A DNA stretch of 64,000 nucleotides from JAIVGV01 sp036389335 (lineage in GTDB: Bacteria; Acidobacteriota; Blastocatellia; Pyrinomonadales; Pyrinomonadaceae), in assembly GCA_036389335.1 (NCBI GenBank), contig DASVQC010000020.1, forward strand, positions 61,970-125,969, given 5' to 3'. The notes below the pieces were generated by a model. It saw only the letters and a program-made list of their open reading frames with translations. It was not told the DNA's origin and did no database searches. This document shows positions 34,233 through 41,959 of this stretch, one piece after another. Numbering within the stretch: the first letter of the stretch is position 1; each line of letters opens with the position of its first letter. Made by a program: the position numbers and the translations under genes.

Positions 34233-35351
34233 TTGACCGCCGCCCCAGCCCTCAAACAGACGCCCCTGAACGCCGCGCACCGGCGGCTCGGCGGTCGCAT
34301 GATCGACTTCGGCGGGTGGGACATGCCCGTGCAGTACCCCGCGGGCACGGTCGAGGAGCACCTGCGGACGCGGCGCGCCTGCGGCCTCTTCGACGTCTCG
34401 CACATGGGCGAGATCGAGGTGCGCGGCCCGCAGGCCATCCCCTTCGTCAACCGCATCTGCTCGAACGACGTGACGAAGCTCGCCGACGGTCAGGCCCACT
34501 ACTCCGCCATCACCACGCCCGAGGGCACGGTCGTCGACGACCTGCTCGTCTACCGCTTCGCCGAAGATCACCTGCTGCTCGTCGTCAACGCCTCGACCAC
34601 GCCGAAGGACTGGGCATGGATCAACGCGCACCGCGAGGGCGAGCAAGTCGAGCTGAAGAACCGCAGCGCGGACTACTGCCAGATCGCCGTGCAGGGCCCC
34701 GAGGCCCTGCGCGTCCTCCAGACTTTGACCGAGACGCCGCTCGAAGAGATCAAGTACTACCACTTCCGCGAGGGCGAGGTTGACGGCGTGCCCTCGATCA
34801 TCTCGCGCACCGGCTACACGGGCGAGGACGGCTTCGAGGTCTACGCCGCCGCGGGCGAAGCCGGGCGGCTCTGGGAGCGAATCCTGGAGGCGGGGGCCTA
34901 CGGCACGGCGGAGGGCATCCTCCCCTGCGGCCTCGCCGCGCGTAACACGCTCCGGCTCGAATCGGCGATGGCCCTCTACGGCCACGAGATCACCGAAGAG
35001 ACGACGCTCCTCGAAGCCAACCTCGGCTGGATCACCAAGCTCGACAAGGGCGACTTCATCGGTCGCGACGCCCTCGCGCGCCAGAAGGAAGAGGGCCTGA
35101 CGCGCAAGCTCGTCGGCTTCGAAGTCGCCGAGCGCGGCATCGCCCGCGACGAGCAGGACGTTCTGGTGGGCGGCGAGCGCGTCGGTCGCGTCACCTCCGG
35201 CAGCCCCGCGCCGTTTTTGAAGAAGAACATCGGCATGGCGTACGTCCCCGCCGAGTACGCGGGCGTAGGACAGGAGATACAGATCGACGTGCGCGGACGC
35301 GCCGTCGCGGCGCGCGTCGTGCCCACGCCCTTCTACAAGAGGAAGAAATGA
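34233..35351 (+). CDS. gcvT: Glycine cleavage system T protein (aminomethyltransferase)
   Basis: Transfers the methylene of the H-protein aminomethyl arm to tetrahydrofolate, releasing ammonia. 372 residues from the TTG at 34233, chosen because AGGAGA precedes it and MTAAPALKQTPLNAAHRRLGGRMIDFGGWDMPVQY is the normal N-terminus; the upstream ATG at 34155 is inside the promoter. Landmarks: CGLFDVSHMGE, RTGYTGEDGFEVY and LRLESAMALYGHEI with the catalytic Asp region. The heptamer hairpin begins at its stop. Confidence 0.96.
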   Translation: MTAAPALKQTPLNAAHRRLGGRMIDFGGWDMPVQYPAGTVEEHLRTRRACGLFDVSHMGEIEVRGPQAIPFVNRICSNDVTKLADGQAHYSAITTPEGTVVDDLLVYRFAEDHLLLVVNASTTPKDWAWINAHREGEQVELKNRSADYCQIAVQGPEALRVLQTLTETPLEEIKYYHFREGEVDGVPSIISRTGYTGEDGFEVYAAAGEAGRLWERILEAGAYGTAEGILPCGLAARNTLRLESAMALYGHEITEETTLLEANLGWITKLDKGDFIGRDALARQKEEGLTRKLVGFEVAERGIARDEQDVLVGGERVGRVTSGSPAPFLKKNIGMAYVPAEYAGVGQEIQIDVRGRAVAARVVPTPFYKRKK

Positions 35352-35441
35352 GCTGTTAGCTGTCAGCTATTAGCTGTTAGCTTTCAGCAATAACATCCGG
35401 CCACTTTCCGGCTAACGGCTAACGGCTGACAGCTAACAGCT
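35351..35441. repeat. Heptamer hairpin inside the gcv operon, unit TTAGCTG
   Basis: Arms 35351-35381 and 35411-35441, units TTAGCTG, TCAGCTA and GGCTAAC. Starts at the last base of the gcvT stop and ends directly at the AAGGAG ribosome-binding site of gcvH. Confidence 0.94.
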
Positions 35442-35451
35442 AAGGAGCACC

Positions 35452-35844
35452 ATGGCGAACATCCCGGAAGATTTGCACTACAGCAAGGATCACGAGTGGA
35501 TCAGGGTCGAGGGCGAGGCGGGCACGGTCGGCATCACGGATCACGCGCAGCACTCGCTCGGCGACGTGGTCTACGTCGAGCTGCCGAAGGTCGGCGACAA
35601 GTTCATGGCGCACGAGTCGTTCGGCAACGTCGAGTCCGTCAAGGCCGTCTCCGAGCTGTTCTGCCCCGTCTCCGGCGAGATCACCGAGGTCAACGACGCG
35701 CTTCAGGACGAGCCGGAGAAGGTGAACACCGACCCTTACGGCGCGGCGTGGATGATCAGAATCCGCATCGAGGACAAGGGCGCGGTCGACAAGCTGATGA
35801 GCGCCGCCGAGTACGAGGACTACATCAAGGCCGAAGCCGAGTAA
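35452..35844 (+). CDS. gcvH: Glycine cleavage system H protein
   Basis: 130 residues, lipoyl carrier shuttling the aminomethyl intermediate between P, T and L proteins. Typical start HYSKDHEWIRVEGEAGTVGITDHAQ; lipoyl lysine in ESVKAVSELFCPVSG. ATG with AAGGAG at 35442. Length is normal for the family. Second gene of the operon, after the hairpin. Confidence 0.97.
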   Translation: MANIPEDLHYSKDHEWIRVEGEAGTVGITDHAQHSLGDVVYVELPKVGDKFMAHESFGNVESVKAVSELFCPVSGEITEVNDALQDEPEKVNTDPYGAAWMIRIRIEDKGAVDKLMSAAEYEDYIKAEAE

Positions 35845-35874
35845 GCTTTCCCCGAGCGAGGAGCTGCTAAGAAC

Positions 35875-37221
35875 TTGCGCTACATTCCCAACTCGCCGGA
35901 GGAGCGCCGGGAGATGCTGCGCTCCGTCGGTCTCGAATCGCCCGAAGAGCTCTTCTCGACGATCCCGGCTGACGTCCTCTTGAAAGATTTGCTCGGCGTG
36001 CCCGCCGCGCTCTCCGAGATGGAGCTGCTCGCGCGCTTCGAGAGCCTCGCCGCGCAGAACTCGGCAGCCGCCCGCCCCTCCTTCCTCGGCGCGGGCGCTT
36101 ACTCGCACTACTCGCCGACCATCGTCGACGCGCTCATCCAGCGCTCGGAATTCTTCACCGCCTACACGCCCTACCAGCCCGAAGTCTCGCAGGGCACGCT
36201 GCAAGCGATCTTCGAGTTCCAGACCTTAGTCTGCCAGCTCACGGGCATGGAGGTCGCCAACGCCTCGATGTACGACGGATCGACCGCGCTCGCCGAGGCG
36301 GTGCTGATGGCCGAGCGCGTGACGCGCCGCCGCAAGGTGATCGTCTCGCCCGCACTCCACCCCGAGTACCTGCGCGTCGCCGAGACCTACGTCGAGCACG
36401 CGGGCGTCGAGCTTCGGCGCGGGGGCTTCGACGAGGGCACGGGGCTCTCGAATTTCGACGGGGCGATGATCGACTCCGAGACCGCCGCGCTCGTCGTGCA
36501 GTCGCCCAACTTCTTCGGCTGCGTCGAGGACGTCGGGCGGCTCGCCGAGGTGGCGCACAAGGCGGGCGCGCTCCTCGTCATCTGCGTCACCGAAGCGATC
36601 TCGCTCGCGATGCTGAAGTCGCCGGGCGCGTGCGGCGCGGACATCGTCGTCGCGGAGGGCCAGTCGTTCGGCGTCCCGCTCTCCTTCGGCGGCCCCTACC
36701 TCGGCCTCTTCGCGACGCGGGAGCGTTACGCGCGCCAGATTCCGGGCCGGCTCGTCGGCGTCGCGCACGACAAGGAGGGGCGGCGCGGCTTCGTGCTCAC
36801 GCTCGCCACCAGAGAGCAGCACATCCGGCGCGAGAAGGCGACCTCCAACATCTGCACCAACGAGGGGCTGATCGCGCTCGCCGCGACCATCTACCTTGAG
36901 ACGATGGGGCGGCGCGGCCTGCAGGAGGTGGCCGCGCAGTGCGCGCAGAAGGCGGCCTACGCCGCGCGCCGCATCGCCGAGATCGAAGGCTTCTCGCTCC
37001 CCTACTCCGCGCCGCGCTTCAACGAGTTCGTCGTGCGCGCCCCCGTCGCCGCCGACGGCTTACTCGAACGCGTCGCCGGCGAACACAACATCACCGGCGG
37101 CCTCGCGCTCTCGCACTACTTCCCCGAACGCCCCAACGATCTCCTCGTCTGCGTCACCGAGACCAACAAGCGCAGCGAGATCGACGCGCTCGCCGCCGCG
37201 CTGAAAGAACTGACCGCATAA
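35875..37221 (+). CDS. gcvPA: Glycine dehydrogenase subunit 1 (P-protein alpha)
   Basis: 448 residues, TTG start with GAGGAG ~11 nt upstream and the characteristic MRYIPNSPEERREMLRSVGL opening. The non-PLP half of the split P-protein that decarboxylates glycine with GcvPB. Landmarks: YSPTIVDALIQRSEFFTAY and PEVSQGTLQAIFEFQTL, ASMYDGSTALAEA, FGCVEDVGRL and LPGRLVG-like IPGRLVGVAHD. The split gcvPA/gcvPB arrangement is common outside proteobacteria. Confidence 0.97.
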   Translation: MRYIPNSPEERREMLRSVGLESPEELFSTIPADVLLKDLLGVPAALSEMELLARFESLAAQNSAAARPSFLGAGAYSHYSPTIVDALIQRSEFFTAYTPYQPEVSQGTLQAIFEFQTLVCQLTGMEVANASMYDGSTALAEAVLMAERVTRRRKVIVSPALHPEYLRVAETYVEHAGVELRRGGFDEGTGLSNFDGAMIDSETAALVVQSPNFFGCVEDVGRLAEVAHKAGALLVICVTEAISLAMLKSPGACGADIVVAEGQSFGVPLSFGGPYLGLFATRERYARQIPGRLVGVAHDKEGRRGFVLTLATREQHIRREKATSNICTNEGLIALAATIYLETMGRRGLQEVAAQCAQKAAYAARRIAEIEGFSLPYSAPRFNEFVVRAPVAADGLLERVAGEHNITGGLALSHYFPERPNDLLVCVTETNKRSEIDALAAALKELTA

Positions 37222-37285
37222 GTCGGAGGTCTGAGGCCCAACGTCCGGAGCTTTGAATCCCGACGCTGAGCCTCAGACCTCCGGC
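37222..37285. repeat. Inverted repeat between gcvPA and gcvPB
   Basis: CGGAGGTCTGAGG (37224-37236) pairs with CCTCAGACCTCCG (37271-37283); a short relative of the heptamer family (GAGGTCTGAG). Confidence 0.82.
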
Positions 37286-37299
37286 TTTGGACATCAACG

Positions 37300-38826
37300 A
37301 TGCCATCGAACACGCCGAAAGCCTCGACCCACATCACGCAGAACGAGTCGCTCATCTTCGAGCGTTCGCAGACCGGGCGCACGGGCTACCGCCTGCCCGC
37401 GCTCGACGTCGACGAGACGCCGCTCGACGAGTTGATCCCGGCGGCCTTGCGCCGCGAAGACGATCTCGCCGGGGTGCCCGAAGTCTCCGAGGTCGACGTC
37501 GTGCGCCACTTCACGCGCATCTCGACGTGGAACTACCATATAGACCTCGGCATGTACCCGCTCGGCTCCTGCACGATGAAGTACAACTCGCGCCTCAACG
37601 AGCGGGTGGCGCGCATACGGGGCTTCGCCAACCTCCACCCGCTCGCCCCCGGGCGCGACTCGCAGGGCGCGCTGCAAGTGATCTACGAGTTGCAGCAGCA
37701 CCTCGCGGAGATCACGGGCCTGCCCGGCGTCTCGCTGCAACCCGCCGCGGGCGCGCACGGAGAGATGACCGGCGTCATGATCATCCGCGCTTACCTCGAC
37801 GCGCGCGACGGCGCGGGCGAGGAGACGCGCCGCCACGTCATGCTCATCCCCGACTCGGCGCACGGCACGAACCCCGCGTCGGCCCACCTCTCCGGCTTCA
37901 CCGTCAAGACGGTGCGCTCGACGCCCGAAGGCCAGACCGACCTCGGCGCGCTGCGCGAGCTGTGCGCGTCGAACGACGTGGCGGGCCTGATGCTGACGAA
38001 CCCGAACACGGTCGGGCTCTTCGAGAAGAACATCAGGGAGATTTGCGGGATCGTCCACGACGCGGGCGGGCTCGTCTACATGGACGGCGCGAACATGAAC
38101 GCGCTCGTCGGCTGGGCGCGCCCCGGCGACATGGGCGTGGACGTGATCCACCTGAACCTGCACAAGACTTTCTCGACGCCCCACGGCGGCGGCGGCCCCG
38201 GCTCCGGCCCCTGCTGCTGCACGAAGGAGCTTGAGCCCTACCTGCCCGTCCCGCGCGTCGTCCGCCGCGACGAAGGGTTCGCGCTCGACTACGACGCGCC
38301 GCGCTCCATCGGTCGCGTCAAAGCCTTCTTCGGCAACTTCGGGATGCACCTGCGCGCCCTCTCCTACATCCTCACGCACGGCCCCGACGGCCTGCGCGAG
38401 GCGACCGAGGCCGCCGTCCTGAACGCCCGCGTCATCGCGCACGAGCTGACGGGCGACTACGACCGGCCCTTCGCCGATCCGCCCATGCACGAGGTCGTCT
38501 TCACGGACAAGCGGCAGGGGCGCAAGGGGGTCAACACGCTCGACATCGCCAAGCGCCTGATCGACTACGGCTTCCACCCGATGACGATCTACTTTCCCCT
38601 GATCGTGCAGGGCGCGATGCTCATCGAGCCGACCGAGTCGGTCGGGCGGCAGGAGATACAGCAGTTCGTCGAGGCGATGCGCGCCATCTCGCGCGAGGCG
38701 CAGGAAGACCCCGACCTCGTCCGCAACGCCCCGCACACCACCCGCATCGGTCGCCTCGACGAAGCCGCCGCCGCCCGCAAGCCCGTCCTCCGCTGGCAGC
38801 CCGACGAGAAGGCCGCGACCGCCTAA
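37300..38826 (+). CDS. gcvPB: Glycine dehydrogenase subunit 2 (P-protein beta, PLP-binding)
   Basis: 508 residues. PLP-bearing half of glycine decarboxylase. PLP lysine in HLNLHKTFSTPHGGGGPGSGP; also MYPLGSCTMKYN and PAAGAHGEMTGVMIIR, SAHGTNPASAHLSGF. N-terminal ~25 residues are variable. No lpd gene for the L protein follows. Ends ~45 bp before an intrinsic terminator. Confidence 0.97.
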   Translation: MPSNTPKASTHITQNESLIFERSQTGRTGYRLPALDVDETPLDELIPAALRREDDLAGVPEVSEVDVVRHFTRISTWNYHIDLGMYPLGSCTMKYNSRLNERVARIRGFANLHPLAPGRDSQGALQVIYELQQHLAEITGLPGVSLQPAAGAHGEMTGVMIIRAYLDARDGAGEETRRHVMLIPDSAHGTNPASAHLSGFTVKTVRSTPEGQTDLGALRELCASNDVAGLMLTNPNTVGLFEKNIREICGIVHDAGGLVYMDGANMNALVGWARPGDMGVDVIHLNLHKTFSTPHGGGGPGSGPCCCTKELEPYLPVPRVVRRDEGFALDYDAPRSIGRVKAFFGNFGMHLRALSYILTHGPDGLREATEAAVLNARVIAHELTGDYDRPFADPPMHEVVFTDKRQGRKGVNTLDIAKRLIDYGFHPMTIYFPLIVQGAMLIEPTESVGRQEIQQFVEAMRAISREAQEDPDLVRNAPHTTRIGRLDEAAAARKPVLRWQPDEKAATA

Positions 38827-38870
38827 CGGCGCGGCTCAACGAGCCCTCAAAACAGCTCTTCACAAGATGT

Positions 38871-38911
38871 GAGCAGCCGCGCAGAATTTACCGCGCGGCT
38901 GCTCCTCTTTT
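38871..38911 (+). terminator. Intrinsic terminator of the gcv operon
   Basis: GAGCAGCCGCGC with GCGCGGCTGCTC (12 bp), 10-nt loop, then CTCTTTTA. Confidence 0.85.
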
Positions 38912-39106
38912 ATGCGGGCTGTCGCCAAACTCCGCCACGTCCGTCGATACAAAGCTAACCAGGCCCTCGCGCATCAGGATTAAAGAACCGTCTAAATCCC
39001 CGCCGTCAGAGCCGCCTAATTGAACATGACTTGATGCTAAACCGTTGGTGTCGAACGCCGTCGGTTGAGGTGTCGGCAGATTAGACGGCGGAATGGTCGT
39101 AATATA
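38888..39106 (-). pseudogene. Possible gene remnant beside the cassette
   Basis: Minus-strand frame of 72 residues without a proper start: PPSNLPTPQPTAFDTNGLAS, then LDGSLILMREGLVSFVSTDV. The composition is protein-like, intermediate in GC between chromosome and cassette, and it overlaps the gcv terminator. Could be the C-terminal end of an old gene truncated upstream. Not recognised; may be chance. Confidence 0.3.
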
Positions 39107-39173
39107 TTACGGCATTTAGGGCGGATGCTTTAAATTATGCGCTTCTTCGAGCGAGGTGGGTTCTAGGAATTTA

Positions 39174-39202
39174 TTGACAGATTTGTTGTGAGAGGTGATT
39201 CT
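39174..39202 (+). promoter_or_regulatory. Possible promoter of the cassette gene
   Basis: TTGACA, 17 nt, GATTCT, 36 bp before the ATG. The -35 is perfect, the -10 weak. Confidence 0.45.
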
Positions 39203-39238
39203 TATGACCTAACCTTTGTCACTTCTATGTGAGGGATT

Positions 39239-40270
39239 ATGAATTTTTTTATGACAATGCGTGGCCGCATGATAATTCTATGCGCCACGTTCATTCTCTT
39301 GGGATTTTTGTATTTCTCGCCATCGGTAAATTTGTCCAAGAACTTTCGAGCTAGCAATCCGCGTCCAACACATCCGGTAGAAGCTGCCGACGCAAAGAAA
39401 CTGTTGGAATTGGAGTTTAATAAAACTGTTGAGGAGATAAAGTTTCTACTTCAACTACAGGACACTTGGTATAACTATAAATACCTATTTATCGGCGCGA
39501 TGCTCGCTCTTCTGCTCGGACAGGCAGGTCTGGTTAAGTATCTTGACGAAACTTCACCTAATCAAAACATAAAATCGCTTAAAGAAATTCTCTCTAGCGG
39601 GTTGATTTATCTTACCGTCACTTTTGCATGCGTAATCTGTGTAATGATTGATATGCATATTCGCCGGCATATGCTCTCAATTCAGTATTTAGGGCTGTGG
39701 ATTTACTATTACGCAGAGCCGGCTTATTTAGGAAACACCCCTGATGCAAGCGGCTTCCTACCTTGGGAAACTTTCCTGCGCCAAGAATTCCTCGAAGGGT
39801 CAAAGCCTTTTTACATACATATCTGGGAAGGGCTACATAGAATTGCGCTTAGCACCCAACTACATTTTCTTTCAACTGCAACTTATTTGCTTTACACAAT
39901 ACTTTTTCAGCAGATGTGTCTGGACTTTCCCAATTGGAGAGATAGCCTTCTGAAAAACAAGAGCCAAAGTGAAGACAATATTCCCGTATTAGCTCAAAGC
40001 AGAAAAATGATTATCTTCCTTGGCTTTATTTTCGTTCACCTTTCGACTTTAAGTTTAACTCTAATTATTCATTCGGTAAGCAAACAGTATGAAATTCAAC
40101 TCTTCCCATTCGACTATAAAAGTAATGGTTGGGTGGCTTTCAGTTATTACTCAATTTTTTGGGTGCTAACTGTGGCACCTAGTATGCCGTTTTTGATTTT
40201 TCTTTGGCAGCAGCGGAATGAGTCTCAAATTCCGGTAACTCCTTTGTCTGAACAGGGCTTAACAACATAG
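39239..40270 (+). CDS. AT-rich integral membrane protein of unknown function, integron cassette gene
   Basis: 343 residues, near 40% GC by eye against ~68% around it, with codon use unlike every neighbour (AAA, ATT, TTA frequent). Predicted helices: N-terminal signal/TM (MIILCATFILLGFLYF), then LFIGAMLALLLGQAG, GLIYLTVTFACVICVMI, a central hydrophilic loop, LSTATYLLYTILF, IIFLGFIFVHLSTLSLTLII and FWVLTVAPSMPFLIFLW: about six TMs. No family recognised. ATG preceded by GAGGG. An attC site starts 23 bp after the stop, so the gene and site form a cassette. Acquired by transfer; role unknown. Confidence 0.85.
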   Translation: MNFFMTMRGRMIILCATFILLGFLYFSPSVNLSKNFRASNPRPTHPVEAADAKKLLELEFNKTVEEIKFLLQLQDTWYNYKYLFIGAMLALLLGQAGLVKYLDETSPNQNIKSLKEILSSGLIYLTVTFACVICVMIDMHIRRHMLSIQYLGLWIYYYAEPAYLGNTPDASGFLPWETFLRQEFLEGSKPFYIHIWEGLHRIALSTQLHFLSTATYLLYTILFQQMCLDFPNWRDSLLKNKSQSEDNIPVLAQSRKMIIFLGFIFVHLSTLSLTLIIHSVSKQYEIQLFPFDYKSNGWVAFSYYSIFWVLTVAPSMPFLIFLWQQRNESQIPVTPLSEQGLTT

Positions 40271-40293
40271 GACGCATTATTCCTCCAGCGTGC

Positions 40294-40400
40294 GCACAAC
40301 AACTCATTCAACCCGGTGCCCCGATAACATGATTTTCATGATGCCTCCTCCGATGCAAATTGTTGTCGGCGCTCGGCGCGGCTTAATTCGAGCGTTAGGC
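40294..40400 (+). other. attC: Integron attC recombination site
   Basis: Left core GCACAAC (40294-40300; consensus RYYYAAC, one mismatch) leads into AACTCATTCAACCCGG. The right end is GGCGCTCGGCGCGGCTTAAT then TCGAGC and the perfect core GTTAGGC (40394-40400; GTTRRRY). The imperfect palindrome and the sequence of both flanks are those of typical environmental cassette attC sites; 107 bp is a normal length. Internally ATGATTTTCATGATG forms a small stem. Confidence 0.88.
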
Positions 40401-40449
40401 GAGTCAGCCCGGTCAAAGGTATCAACGAGGATTATGAGAAATCATATCT

Positions 40450-40992
40450 ATGGGAGAGAGCGGCAAATGGCTGACGCACGACGATCAGAGAGAGCTGTTT
40501 GAAATCCTCGTCGCGGTCGGCCTGAACATCCTCTTCCTCGCGCTCGTCGCGCCTTTGCTCTGGGCTCTGGGTAGCCCCTCGGCGGCGCTCCGGCTGGCTA
40601 AGGGCTACGCCGTCCTGTGGGCCGCCAGTCTCGTGGTCGGCGCGACCGTCTTGCTGGCGCAGCGGCTCTTCCGGGTGAACTTGTACGATCACCCCGACGC
40701 CTACGTGAACTCGAACCTCGCCGCCAGTTGCCTCCTGCAGGTGGGGTGGTCGGCTTTCGCCGCGCAGACCGTTCACGCATTCGCCGCGGGCGCGACGGCG
40801 TGGCTCGCGGTCGTCTTGTACCTCGTCGGCCTCCTCTCGTGCCTCGTCGCCTTCTTCGCGGTCTCTTCGTTCTATCAGGGACACGTCTACAAGCTGATCA
40901 GCCTGCCCCTCTCTCTAGTCGGCTTCGCGGTGTTCAGCGTGTGGCGCGCGAGCGGGCGCGCGCTGTTCGGGTGGCTCTTCGATCTTTTTTGA
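40450..40992 (+). CDS. Hypothetical membrane protein
   Basis: 180 residues, GC-rich like the chromosome. N-terminal cytosolic segment (THDDQRELFEIL), then four or five transmembrane helices (VAVGLNILFLALVAPLLWAL, YAVLWAASLVVGATVLL, AAGATAWLAVVLYLVGLLSCLVAFFAV, LISLPLSLVGFAVFSVW). A short loop RVNLYDHPDAYVNSN lies between. No family recognised. First native gene after the cassette. Confidence 0.65.
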   Translation: MGESGKWLTHDDQRELFEILVAVGLNILFLALVAPLLWALGSPSAALRLAKGYAVLWAASLVVGATVLLAQRLFRVNLYDHPDAYVNSNLAASCLLQVGWSAFAAQTVHAFAAGATAWLAVVLYLVGLLSCLVAFFAVSSFYQGHVYKLISLPLSLVGFAVFSVWRASGRALFGWLFDLF

Positions 40993-41138
40993 AGGGCCGA
41001 CGCCGCGACGCGCCGACAAAATCCATGACACGGGCGCGGGAAGTGGTTTATCTTTCCACGTCCACGACGCGCCCGCCGACGCTTGCGCCGGGCGCCACCC
41101 GCTCTACGAAGATCGGAGATCGAGGAGAGGCTCAGTTC

Positions 41139-41936
41139 ATGAAGATTAGTAGAAACCTCCTGACTTGCATCTGCGCGTTGACGGCGCTCTCTTTGACGGG
41201 CTGCAAAGGCGACGGCAAGAGCGCGCGACCGACTTCGCCATCGACCAACGCGTCTTCCGCGACCGCGCCGACACCCGTGTCCGCGGGCGGCGGAGGCGCG
41301 ACGGGGGTCGAGAAGGTAAAACCCGCGCCCGGCACGGGCAACGTGCAGGGGAAAGTCCTCTACAACGGCAAGCCGGTCGAGAACATCGAGGTCAAGCTGT
41401 GCGAAAAGTTCAACCGGTTCTTCGGCGGCTGCGGCGACGGGAAGACCTACACGGCGCGGACGGACGCGGGCGGCGAGTACGTGATCGCGAACGTCGAGCC
41501 GAAGGTGTATGAGGGTTTGATGGCGCGCGTCTTCGACACGGACTCGTACCAGTTTGCGACGACGGGGATCGGCGGGCTCAGCACGGCCAAGTACGAGGTC
41601 TCCGCGGACAAGACCCTCTTCGTCGAGCCGACCAACCTCTTCAAAGACGATCTGAAGCTGCTCAACCCCAAGGCGGGCGCGAAGGTGAGCGCGCAGAACC
41701 TTGAGCTGAAGTGGCAGCCCTACCCCGACGCCGCTTACTACAAGTTCAGCATCTACGCGGAGGACGCGGGCGTCACCTCGCCCTACGTCAACGAGCGCAT
41801 CGACGGGACTTCCTACGCCATCGACAAGCCGCTGCCGAAGGGCACCTACCGCTGGCAGGTCACGGCCTACAACGGCGCGGATCAGAAGCTCTCTGAGAGC
41901 GACAGCGACATCAAGTTCACGATCACCGAGCCCTAA
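41139..41936 (+). CDS. Lipoprotein with carboxypeptidase-regulatory-like and fibronectin-like domains
   Basis: 265 residues from the ATG at 41139, after GAGGAGAGG. Lipobox LSLTGC (Cys near 22) means a membrane-anchored lipoprotein. A Ser/Ala/Gly linker is followed by a CarboxypepD_reg-like beta domain (VQGKVLYNGKPVENIEVKLC, YTARTDAGGEYVIANVEP) and a C-terminal FN3-like sandwich (LELKWQPYPDAAYYKFSIYA, YRWQVTAYNGADQKLSESD). Followed after 23 bp by the propeller protein, so possibly one operon. Confidence 0.82.
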   Translation: MKISRNLLTCICALTALSLTGCKGDGKSARPTSPSTNASSATAPTPVSAGGGGATGVEKVKPAPGTGNVQGKVLYNGKPVENIEVKLCEKFNRFFGGCGDGKTYTARTDAGGEYVIANVEPKVYEGLMARVFDTDSYQFATTGIGGLSTAKYEVSADKTLFVEPTNLFKDDLKLLNPKAGAKVSAQNLELKWQPYPDAAYYKFSIYAEDAGVTSPYVNERIDGTSYAIDKPLPKGTYRWQVTAYNGADQKLSESDSDIKFTITEP

Positions 41937-41959
41937 ACTTCCGCCGGGAGAAGCACCCA

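Noticed and set aside
37294..38736. Minus-strand frame opposite gcvPB
   Set aside because: Shadow of GcvPB, no motif.
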